From assembly GCF_030445035.2 (NCBI RefSeq), contig NC_080695.1:51229954-51293953 (forward strand): 64,000 bases of DNA, in the 5' to 3' direction. Of this stretch, positions 37,068 to 47,155 are shown piece by piece. The stretch is from Dasypus novemcinctus. Taxonomy: Eukaryota; Chordata; Mammalia; Cingulata; Dasypodidae. The translations under genes and the position numbers were made by a program. Position 1 is the first letter of the stretch. The number at the start of each line of letters is the position of its first letter. The notes under the pieces are model-generated. The model saw nothing but the letters and a program-made list of their open reading frames with translations, was not told the origin of the DNA and made no database searches.

Positions 37068-37478
37068 TTTTTTAAAGATTTATTTTATTTATTTCTCTCC
37101 CCTTCCTCCCCCTCCCCAGTTGTCTGTTCTCTGTGTCTATTTGCTGCGTCTTCTTTGTCAGCTTCTGTTGTTGTCAGCGGCAAGGGAATCTGTGTTTCTT
37201 TTTGTTGTCATCTTTGTTGATGTCAGCTCTCCATGTGTGCAGCGCCATTCTTGGGCAGGCTGCACTTTCTTTCATGCTGGGCGGCTCTCCTTATGGGGTG
37301 CACTCCTTGCTCGTGGGGCTCCCCTACACGGGGACACCCATGCGTGGCACGGCACTCCCTGCGTGCATCAGCACTGCATGTGGGCAGCTCCACATGGGTC
37401 AAGGAGGCCCAGGGTTTGAACCGCGGACCTCCCATGTGGTAGGCAGACACCCTATCCATTGGACCAAGTCCGCTTCCC
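37068..37478 (-). mobile_element. DAS-type SINE, minus strand
   Basis: It starts on plus with the T-rich tail 'ttttttaaagatttatttta' and ends with the tRNA-like head (reverse complement GGGAAGCGGACTTGGTCCAATGG, and the B-box-like 'ggtccgcggttcaaaccc'). Compared with the copies at 18650 and 46781 it carries an extra segment near 37190-37230 ('ttgttgtcatctttgttgatg'). The 120- and 99-codon open frames across it are not genes. Confidence 0.85.
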
Positions 37479-38340
37479 TAGCTGCTCTCTTTTGACGCCA
37501 AAAAAAATGCTTAGGGAAACCCCCAGGACTTAGTAAATATTAATTTAACAAAAACAAAGAAAAGTAATATTTTTTCTGAACCAAAGAACCAAGTTATGCT
37601 TTATCATTGTTATTTTCGAGAATGTTTCAAACCCAGTAAGTGTGCTATAGAAGAAGATTATGAAAAATACTACTGTACAAATACATATAGAAATAAGATT
37701 ACTGTAAGAACAAATTCTATTTTTATGACATTTAATAATCTAAGTATAAAACGAAGGGAAAAAACCTATTTCAAGTGTGTATTTAAATACCAACTGAATG
37801 TGAGGAAAATCAGGTGTTAAACATCCTTTAAATGCAATGATGTCTTTTATTTTAATTTGAGCTCATGTTGAACAAGTGTTTTAATATCTGATGCCTAGTA
37901 GACTCCATCAAGTAGTTAATTATGGTCATCTGGCCCTGACAACACAGGCACTCCAGCTATATACTCATTAGTTATATGGAAAATACAAACAGTAACCAGT
38001 GAACCAAGTCAACTCAAAACTGGAGGACAGCAGTTTTAACCAGAGCCATAAAGATGATTTAGTGAAACCTCCACATATGTAGGATGATAATCTATGTATT
38101 TTGGCTTTTAGATCATGTTTCCTTTCACACTGTATCATAATACTAGCCAAATTTGTCTCTTGTTGAGATCCCTGATTTACTATTTTGCCCACATACTCTC
38201 TCGGTTTCTCTAAATATTACTTTATTCTCTCCTCCTATCAAAGTCTACTCTCAGGAACAGAGTACCTTCATTTATATAAAGAGTCTATTCTAGTTTTTCT
38301 CCTGAATCTTTTTTTTTAAGAGAAAATATTCAAATTAAAG
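37479..38340. other. Unassigned AT-rich sequence
   Basis: No gene or repeat is recognised. The 74-codon frames on both strands lack coding character. Confidence 0.4.
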
Positions 38341-38553
38341 AAGAGTTCTGTTTCCAGGTAAGTTAGAGAAACTATTTGAGGATTCTGGGGGAATAAAAAC
38401 AGATTCTGGATTGAGGGAAAATACAGAATTCAGCTATAGAATTCAAGAGGAGTTCTGTTTCCAGGTAATTTAGAGAAACTATTTGAGGATTCTGGGGGGG
38501 AAAAAAAGCAGATTGTAGATTGAGGACAAATACAGAATTTAACTATAGACTAT
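38341..38553 (+). repeat. Tandem duplication, period about 107 bp
   Basis: The block beginning 'gagttctgtttccaggtaag' at 38343 recurs at 38450 ('gagttctgtttccaggtaat'). Both are followed by 'ttagagaaactatttgaggattctgggg', a purine-rich stretch and 'acagaattcagctatag' or 'acagaatttaactatag'. Identity is high by eye. A smaller direct repeat of 'ctatgactaccagggtag' follows (about 38548 and 38582). The surrounding sequence resembles an L1 3' UTR. Confidence 0.75.
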
Positions 38554-38760
38554 GACTACCAGGGTAGGAATTGGACAATGACTATGACTACCAGGGTAGT
38601 GATTTTAAGGGAATACAGTATTAGAGGTTTTTGTGATGATGGAACTTTTCCTGGATGCTGATTGTGATGATAGTTACATAAATCTAAAATTCATAGAGGG
38701 GAAGTACCAACAAAATCAATTTTACATATGCTGACTTAATATTTTAAGTGTAGTAAAAAC
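38554..38760 (+). mobile_element. LINE-1 3' UTR-like remnant
   Basis: Wording such as 'gggaatacagtattagaggt', 'tgatgatagttacataaatc' and 'taaaattcatagaggggaag' fits an L1M-type 3' UTR. It is diverged and without a clear tail. Confidence 0.4.
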
Positions 38761-41439
38761 ATGGGAAAATACAAATGAGGGAACTGAAGTCCCAAGTAAT
38801 GAAAGAGCACTTCATCCTTAAATTAATTCAGTTTTTAGGTCAACCATATCCAGGCAATAATAAAAATTGTTAGAGGTATAAGAATTGTTCAAAGAAGACT
38901 ACAGCCATATAAAAGTGGCCCACATTTTTTTTGAATTGGGTATACATGGTACCGATAATTAGAGACTGGTAAACTTGATATTGTTGCAGTGTAATCTTAG
39001 GAGAAAAAAGTAAAATAACAGTAAATTGTGATTGATTACAAAAGGAAACTATCAGTGGTATTCTTTTATCTAGTTAGAACTATATTTCATATCAGAATAG
39101 TCTCAATTTCTTTTTTGATTTCTGGGCTGATAGGTCTGGGAACAACCATAGACAATGTCTATTGACTTAGCCTTCATAATAGATGTAAAGCTCACAGAAA
39201 CCCACAGCATTCTACCATGGACAGAGATTCCTAGAGCATGAGGTCCAGGTCTCAGCACCACATTTTAAACAGAATAAATAAAGACATGGGTACACTTAGA
39301 GTGATGGATTTGGAGAATTAGCAAAATCAAAATAAACCCGATAACAATTACCAATTAATAAGACTGTGGTAGGAGTAAACTCATTACCTGCTGTCAGGTA
39401 CGCAATATTGTTGATGTGTTCATAGAACTTTATAGCTCACAACACTCTCAAGACTTTGAGAACTGTTAATAACTTGCTCTAGGTTATAAAGTAAGTTTCC
39501 AAGTTAAACTAAACTGTTTTTTCCCATGACCATTCTACTAAATCTCGCTTAAAATAGGGATGATTAAGTAAATGGGTGTATTTAAACTATGGGAGGTGGT
39601 ATTTACGGAGAGATGAGGGCGTAAGAAAGCAGTCTTCAGATATTTGCAGCACCTGAAGAGAACATGGAGATGGATTTAGTTCTTCAAATCCTGATTCACT
39701 GAGAGGATGATTACCAAGTGACTTCACTATGTTAGCATTGGAAGCAGTAGGAATGAAATGAGAAATAATGTAGCAGCCTAATTCCAAGGGGGCAAAAAGA
39801 GGATAAAAACACAAGTTTTCTGAAATAGATCTACTAATATCGGGATTTACTTTTCCAAAAACTAAGATTACACAAAAACAGATTTATCTACCTTTAAAAA
39901 TTACTGGATTACCTACTGCTAGAAATGTAGATTTAAAAGGAAAGAATAAAAGCTACTTCCTTCCTTTTGAAGATGAATGTAACTTTTTCATGGTTGTATA
40001 GTTTTTTAAGATGATACTAGTTGTGAAAGAGAGTGAGCACACCTAGCAGACCTAGAATTAGAATGCTAATCTTCATGTTTATTTATTTCAAAAATACTCC
40101 TAAGAGACCTATTCTCTGCTAATAATACATCGAAAGCCATGGACTGGATTAAATAAAATGAAGTGTCCCTGTAAATTACCTACGATTGCCCATGACAAAA
40201 TAAAAGTTTGTAGTGTAGTTATCATTGTTTATAGTTTTAGAAAATGATAAGCCAAAAAATGCAAGAAAAAGTAATAAAACCACCACCAGTAGATCCTCAG
40301 GTACCCTGTATTCAAATTTTTAGTAGCCTTATGTGAATAAATGTGAGAATATGAATCCAAATAATTAAAAATAATATCTGTATCATTGGAATTCAAAAAA
40401 GTTGTTTAGATCATACATTTGTAAAGAATTCGTAAACAAAGTAGCCAGTGGACCAAATAGAGTCAACACGTCTGTTCCCTAACATAGACCTATTTTTGGA
40501 GAAGTCCGTTGAAAAGACCGTGTCACGTTCCACTCTCACCCCAGGTCAGGACCCCATGGTGTCCTGAGCACTGTCATCAGCCAACAGTTCACTACGGTTA
40601 TACCAGCTGCTACTGAAAGGAACTGCCTGTGGCCACCACAAGCCTCTTCACCTACCACCACAGTGAATCCCAAAGCTTCAGGAGGGGGACACGTGAGCAG
40701 ACCCTGGAAACGCCAGTCATTTATTCAAACTAGAAGTGCGCATCCATTTTTTTCACCTGATCAGATATTAGGGGATCTTTACTTGCCACTTCCATTCGCT
40801 GGAAACCTCCTGAGAATTTTAGTATCAGTGTGAACTCCTCCCTGAAAGCACATTTAAATTCAGCTCTTAATCTTAGCTCACAAAACCACATCCCTAATGG
40901 GTCATTTTGGCAGAGAGGTGACCCTGCATCCTACTTCCCAAAACATACTTCAGAAGGCAGGAGGTTTCTAGATCTTGAATTCGTTGCCATCCCTCCTTCC
41001 TGGTTCCTTGAGATAAACTGCCCTGGCTCCTGGAGCCCTGGCTCATTGCCAGCACTGACACAACCCGACATCTGTGCCCCAGGCGGGTGCAGTGCCAGGA
41101 GCAGGAGCAGGAGCAGGAGCTGAGCCGGGACAAACCGCTGTGCCCGTTGTCACAGAACTGATGGTCTAAGAGGGAAGGCAGTAAGCAAATAAACGTGCAC
41201 GTAAATAACTGCAGATTGAAATACGTATGCCAAAGGAAAGGAGTGGCTTGTCCAATGGGAGAATCTAAGAAAAAAAAACTAAAAAGCTGATAGCTCTATG
41301 TTTTCAGCAGTTAACTAGGTGAGGTGTTCATCTGGTTAGGGAGGTAGGGTTGGTTCTGACCCAGCAGAAAACCTGAGCAGAGGATTCATGGAAGGAGGGA
41401 AGATTTTTTTAATTCTAAAAAAATAAAGTATTTAAAAAT
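38761..41439. other. Unassigned sequence with a GC-richer stretch
   Basis: From about 40500 to 41150 the composition rises in GC and a 97-codon plus-strand frame (40830-41123) is open, ending in an SR-repeat caused by the hexamer below. No domain, splice pair or start context supports a gene. A MIR-like phrase may be present near 39420-39530. Confidence 0.4.
41097..41120 (+). repeat. Hexamer microsatellite (AGGAGC)4
   Basis: Four perfect copies of AGGAGC, making the serine-arginine repeat in one overlapping frame. Confidence 0.9.
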
Positions 41440-42035
41440 GTTTTAAAAATATATATGGGTTAGAGCGGACTTACTGATATTCTACTATAAAACTATTGTG
41501 ACTAGTAATAGAAGAAATTATAGCATTGAGGAGGAAAAAGTGGCCACAGTAGGTGCTAAGGGCCGGGAGAGGGAAGAGATGTGATGAGGGGGCATTTTTG
41601 CGACTTCGAGTTGTCCTAAATGATTTTGCAGGGTCAGGTGCTGGACTTTACATATCCTGCCTTAACCCACTGAATGTACTGGGGGAGAATGTGAACTACA
41701 GGGTGAACTATTATCTATGCGGTGCAGCAGTGCTCCAAAATGTGTTGACCGAGTGCGATGACTGTGCCGCAATGATGGGGGAGGTTGGTTGGTGTGGGAG
41801 GAGTATGGTGAGGGGGTGGGGGGATATACGGGAACCTGTTACATTTTTTAATGTAACATTGTTCTGTGTGTGATGTATATATCTTCCAAAAAATACAATT
41901 TACAAAAATGATGGGGTAGGGGTGGGGAAAGGAGTATATGGGAACTTCTTATGTGTTTTATGTTTTTTAATGTAACATTCTTTGTGATCTATTAACTTTA
42001 ATTTAAAAAGTGTAAAAATAAAAAATAAAAATAAA
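41440..42035 (+). mobile_element. LINE-1 3' UTR with internal duplication
   Basis: Xenarthran-looking L1 3' UTR text: 'aagaaattatagcattgagg', 'gacttcgagttgtcctaaat', 'tgcagcagtgctccaaaatg'. The terminal phrase (gggaac, then tgtaacatt) occurs twice, once at about 41829-41880 and again at about 41939-42000. An (AAAAT)n tail follows at 42010-42040. The 106-codon frame at 41553 belongs to this UTR. Confidence 0.7.
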
Positions 42036-42361
42036 AATAAACCTGAAAAAGAAAGAAGGAAATGAAGGAAATGTCATGGCTGCAGCTCGAGAAGGAGGCG
42101 GCCGGCTGCAGTCCTACAGGCCCTGGTGGACTCTCGAAGGACACAGCCCCTCTCATCGGAGTGGGGAGTTGTCGAAGGGCTTCAAGGTACAAGTGGCTGA
42201 CAGTCTGTCCTTTGCCTTTTTCCACCAGATACGCAGAAGATGTTGGAAGCTTGTCATGGGAGGCTGTGGGTATGGGAAGGAGTAAGCATGACAAAGAATA
42301 CTATGTAAATATGTAGGAGTACAATTTGTGTAAATACATTTATTAACAAGCAAATAAAGTA
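42036..42361 (+). other. GC-richer segment with own poly(A) signal, possible L1 3' transduction
   Basis: Immediately after the L1 tail the composition changes. An open frame of 69 codons with a Kozak-like ATG (42076-42285, start MAAAREGGGR) is followed by an AATAAA-type signal ('caaataaagtaatcc') and a short A-run at about 42375. This could be sequence carried along by L1 read-through, a fragment of a processed transcript, or plain unique DNA. I do not recognise the peptide. Confidence 0.3.
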
Positions 42362-43074
42362 ATCCTTGCTCTCAAAAAAATCTGCTTCTTCAAAATCTGA
42401 GTGCCCATGGACTCTACAAAAAGTGTATTTGCATAATTGAAGAAGCGCGTTGATGTATTACATTTCTGGAGCCCTCGAGGGCCCTTCCCAGGGGTCTAGC
42501 TAATGACTCCAGTTGCTTCTTTCCATCCAGGCACACTCCATAAACATTGTGGCTAATATGTCTGCCCAAGGTCTAAATATCTGAAGAGTGAAGCTGAAAT
42601 TTTGCCAGTATTCCTGTGGTTCTAAGGCTGCCTGAAGTTAACTGTGACAAACTAGCCATTTTAGTGAATCATCTGAGCAGTAGCCTCAGCAGCACTGGTG
42701 CAAATTTTTTCAAATTGACATGAAGGAAGTCATAGATCTCTGAGCTGAAACATGCTATTGTAGTTTTCTGTGTGCCAAGAAAGCTAAAGAAAATAAGTGT
42801 AGCAAGCCAGCGTGAATGCAGAATTCACAGCAGAGCATGAATATACGAGCTTCGCTTGCAGGATGGAGGATGGGTATATCTACATTTACAGGAGGCTGGA
42901 TTCTTGCAATGGGTTTTAAGTAATCTTAAAATCTATGGTTCATACTGGGAAATGGTAAGAAAACTTCAGGAAACAAAACAGGAGGAATGTTCATACTAAA
43001 TGTACAAAGGGCAAGTGACAGAAGTGACCTAAAAGCTAAATTGTCTGCAGTGTTGCATGAATTACCTCAGTTAA

Positions 43075-43225
43075 TAGTCATACCAGTTCTTGAAAGAGGT
43101 GGTACTATTATCTCTGTTTTACAAATGAGGCTATTGAAGAAGTAATTTGCCCAAGTAACAGAATTAGCAATTTATTCAGTTAGAGTCTGAGTTATGAATT
43201 AAGCTTAACCACAGTGCTGTCCCTC
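43075..43225 (+). mobile_element. MIR SINE remnant
   Basis: MIR core phrases 'ggtggtactattatctctgttttacaaatgaggctattgaag' and 'taatttgcccaagtaacag' are clear, followed by 'gtctgagttatgaattaagc'. Confidence 0.75.
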
Positions 43226-44036
43226 GGGTTAAAGTTGGACCCCGACTGCAGAAAGTGACCCCAAAAAAGGGAGACTCCCTTTCTGGTATATAGGAGACTT
43301 TCGGTTTAAAAAGATAGATTAAATACTGCAATTTGTTAAATTAGAAGTATCTACATTTAACTAGCCTCCTCCTAAAACTTATTTACAGACTCAAAGTAAC
43401 TGCAAAACCTGTTGTCAGTGAGAAAACGAGGGGAGACCTTGGACTGCCTACTGCCGATTGCACTCAGATATTAGGCCCCTAAGGCAGCATTTAGTAATGC
43501 ACATTTTTCAGGGAAAGGCAAAAATCCAAGGATGGCGCTATGCTGTACCTAACAAAAATAAAGGATTTTGAGAGTGTTACTTGACATAAGCTAAAAATAA
43601 AAAAACAAAAAAAAAAAGAGGGAGTTTTTTGCCACAGGAGGCACTTATTAAATATTTGGCTAAAGCACCACAAATTAAAAGTTCTGATGAAGTAAGTATG
43701 GGTCAAATCCTAAGGTCTGTCTTTTTCACCAAGTGAAAGACCTCCATTATCTGCTTGTTTTCCACAGAAATCGAGCCTCACCCTCAATCTGACTCCTACT
43801 GGCTAAGTTTATCTATTTGCCCTTTATAACCTTTCTTGATTCTCTTTGTCTTTGTTATTCTCCACTTGCCTCCCATTCCCCAGCTTCCACATGTACCCAA
43901 ATACATGCTTAGTTTACTTAATCTTTAATGTGATTTGTTTATTCCATTACATGCATGCTGCATATGCTGCATATTTTCTCTCCTTAGATTTGAGTGTTTA
44001 CCACTCTTCTACCCACCCCTGCCTCTCTCAGTCTTC

Positions 44037-44041
44037 CCATT
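44037..44041 (+). repeat. 5-bp target-site duplication, left
   Basis: CCATT directly before the LTR; repeated at 44646-44650. Confidence 0.75.
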
Positions 44042-44645
44042 TGTAGCAGTTTGATATTACTGGTGAATTCCCAAAAGAAATATTGGCTTGTGTTTGTTAA
44101 CTATTCTTGTCTTCTGGGTGTATAGACGTATTAGGGTGTGTTGGATTTGGAGGTTTTACTTTACTTGATGAAATAATGACTAAGCCTTTGATTGGGCCAC
44201 TTCAGTAGATGTTGAGTCCCCGCCCCCTCGGTGGATGGGAACTCACAGAGAAACTGCACCGCAGAGAAGGGAGGTTGGAGTTTTGATATTGGAGCCCAGG
44301 AAGTAAGCACACAGAGGAGCAGAACAGCTGAGCCCAGAGAGAATCGAGCCACGGGGAGAGAGACAGAGCCGGTATCTGATAGTCAACAGCTGGCCTTGTG
44401 GAGCAAGCAGGGCAGCTGAGCCTGGAGAGAAACAAGCTCCAGAAAGCGTGGAACCCAGGAAGCCTGAACCCTCACAGACGTCAGCAGCCATCTTGCTCCA
44501 ACACTTGGCGACAGACTTTGGTAAGGGAAGTAACTTATGCTTTATGGCCTGGTAACTGTAAGCTTCTACCCCAAATAAATACCCTTCATAAAAGCCAGCT
44601 GATTTCTGGTATTTTGCAGCAGCATCCCTTTGTCTGACTAATACA
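44042..44645 (+). mobile_element. Solo LTR, copy B, with perfect target-site duplication
   Basis: The element begins TGTAGCAGTTTGATATTAC and ends CTAATACA, so it has the TG...CA ends of a long terminal repeat. It is flanked exactly by CCATT on both sides. Inside are 'tttatggcctggtaactgta', 'aataaataccc' and 'tttctggtattttgcagcag', shared with copy A at 22272-22829. A 5-bp duplication suits an ERVL-class element. Recombination between two LTRs would have left this single copy. The 149-codon minus-strand frame is a by-product. Confidence 0.8.
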
Positions 44646-44650
44646 CCATT
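44646..44650 (+). repeat. 5-bp target-site duplication, right
   Basis: CCATT directly after the LTR end, equal to 44037-44041. Confidence 0.75.
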
Positions 44651-45468
44651 ATGCCGATAACTTACCATTTCAAGAAAGTCTTCCTGGACCAATCTGAAGG
44701 AATCTGTTATAACTATTCTAGTAGAGGGTTGTAGAGAAGAAATAAATCAAGCCAATAAATATATTTCTTCTTTCTCCTTTCAGTAGACCTCTGAAATAGA
44801 GAAAATTAGAATATCTGTGTACCAGTACTTGCATTCAGGCACACTACACACACACAAGCCAGTCACACACAGACATGAGCCAGAGAGAAGCATCCTGTTT
44901 AATTATACAAGTTGGGTTTTTTTATTTTTTATTTTTGGAGTTTTTAACCAACTATTAATTAACTGATATGAATGGAAAATGTGTCATTAATAATTTAACA
45001 CAAGTATTAGTTATTGGGGTTCTGGAAAACTAGTGAAACAGTTGTGCAAATATGTCCCTCAGAGAACGTGTAGACCTGCCGGAGGTAAAGAAAATGCAGC
45101 AAAGGGCTAATTTGGGGTCACACTCAAAACTTATTTACGATAGAAGTTAGAAGAGCAACCTCTGGGGGTGAGCAATTCCTGTGAAAACGGACTGGGAAGC
45201 CAGGGAAGGCCTTGTGGAGGTTGGGTCTCCTGACCTTGGCAGTTGTGTGTGTGCCTGTGTAACTTCCTCGAGTTTTGCACTTAAGATACGTGTGCTTTAC
45301 AGTATGTAGGTTATTTTTCAAGAAACATTTTTTAAGTTATCAAAAATAAAGACCCATAAGATAGGTTTACTATCAGGTATTAATTTCTTACTATGTCAGG
45401 TGATCTACACATTTTTCTTAAGCTCTTTGACGTTCTGGAAAAGTATATATAGTCCTTCTCTCTCTCTC
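44651..45468. other. Unassigned sequence
   Basis: A short CA-rich patch is seen near 44843-44870. No gene or clear repeat otherwise. Confidence 0.4.
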
Positions 45469-45701
45469 TTTTTTTTTTTTTTTTGAGGTACCAGGGCCAA
45501 GGATTGAACCTGGGACCTCATAAGTGGGAAGCCAGCACTCAACCACTGAGCCACATCGGCTCCCCTGAGCTGGTCTTCCCATTTGTTTGCTTGTTGTTTT
45601 GTTGTTGTTGCTGTTGTTTGTTTCTAGGAGGCATCAGGAACTGCACCTAGGACCTCCCATGTGAGAAGCAGGAGCTCAACCACTTGAGCCACATCCACTC
45701 C
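45469..45701 (-). mobile_element. tRNA-derived SINE, dimeric, minus strand
   Basis: Two tRNA-Ala-like modules lie in tandem on the minus strand. The right one (about 45623-45701) reads GTGGCTCAAGTGGTTGAGC then a degenerate B box. The left one (about 45481-45566) reads GTGGCTCAGTGGTTGAGTGC then GGTTCAATCC. A (GTT)n-rich linker separates them, and a T-run at the left marks the A-tail. The modules are more similar to tRNA than those of the long DAS SINEs. Confidence 0.7.
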
Positions 45702-46780
45702 TTGTCCTCTTCTTTTAATGAGAAATTATTGTTTAAAAAAAAGCTCATTTTATAAAGTCAACATGGAAAGAGCTAGTTGTTAATGTATTAAAATCTCAAA
45801 AATAAAAAGATAACCAAGGTTGCTCCCACCAGTAAAGCATGGTGAAGGAAATTATGCCCATCAATTTCTCTCCAATTCTTTTACCCCAAGCCTCAGGCAC
45901 AAGCTGAGAGCAGTTCATTTGTATCTAAGAAGGAAAATATCCCTTGTAGGAAATTAGGTATATATTCAAATATTCATTGACTATCTACTATAAGCAAAGG
46001 TAAATCCAAATTTAGGGACTTATAGTTAATAGAAGTACAGATGACTATTTAAAATAAAATGAATACATTTATGAATGCACAATTATTTACAGTCTATACT
46101 TATTTATGAGAGGGGAGATTATAATAAATTACAGAATTTAGCCATATTAAAAAACATCACAAATCTGGGGGAAAATTAATTAATTGCCTGACAACACCTC
46201 TAACATATATATTTGCCTGTATTTTCATCTGCATACTCTTTGCCAAAACTATTATGATATCTTTTGTAGAAAAAATAAAAGATGATTCTTGCCTCCAACA
46301 TTGTTGTCTGAAATGTGTTATTTATCAATAAATGCTTAGCACTGTTTTTTGTTCTTCATAACTTACAGGGAATATGAATTACATTTACTGGATTGTAAAA
46401 CTGGGGGGATGCTCTAAAGTGTGCTTTGAATATAAGCTGTAAGATTTTAGAATACTTCAATTATCTTGTGTGCTTGCTATCTGAAGTATTTTTTAAGTGA
46501 TATTGAATACCTAGTTTGTTGTCAGTGTCCTCACTGCACTGGCCTATTCTAGTTTTAGGTTATCTTGCTCAATGTCAGTGTTTTGTTTCATATGATCAGG
46601 AGATTGAAAATATTTCCAGTGGGTTCGTATGCTCTAATCCTCTTAATTTATTGGCTTATCAAACATCAAGAGTTTATTCACCAGGCAAAGCTCATCTCTT
46701 TCTCTTAATGTGTTACTGAACTTGTATGATCTGTTATTTTGGTTAAAATTTATACCAAAATATTGCCATGTTTCCATTGT
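45702..46780. other. AT-rich sequence, no gene seen
   Basis: No recognised feature apart from AT-rich tracts. Confidence 0.4.
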
Positions 46781-47155
46781 GTGTTTTTTTTTTTTAAGAT
46801 TTATTTATTTATTTAATTTCGCCCCCTCCCCTGGTTGTCTGTTCTTGGTGTCTATTTGTTGCGTCTTGTTTCTTGGTCCGCTTCTGTTGTCGTCAGCGGC
46901 ACGGGAAGTGTGGGCGGCGCCATTCCTGGGCAGGCTGCACTTTCTTTTCACGCTGGGCGGCTTTCCTCACGGGCGCACTCCTTGCGTGTGGGGCTCCCCC
47001 ACGCGGGGGACACCCTTGCGTGGCACGGCACTCCTTGTGCGCATCAGCACTGCGCATGGCCAGCTCCACACGGGTCAAGGAGGCCCGGGGTTTGAACCGC
47101 GGACCTCCCATATGGTAGACGGACGCCCTAACCACTGGGCCAAAGTCCGTTTCCC
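46781..47155 (-). mobile_element. DAS-type SINE, minus strand, full length
   Basis: The T-run and 'aagatttatttatttattta' tail start at about 46783. The GC-rich body contains 'cgtcagcggcacgggaagtg' and the head ends 'gggccaaagtccgtttcc'. It is very close to the copy at 18650. The word ccattgt occurs on both sides (46774-46780 and 47156-47162), consistent with a target-site duplication. The 153-codon plus-strand frame runs through the SINE and is not a gene. Confidence 0.9.

Larger units (their letters stand above)
42362..44041. other. Intergenic sequence with one MIR
   Basis: No gene is supported. A MIR is listed separately. An A-rich run lies at about 43593-43617. Confidence 0.4.
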
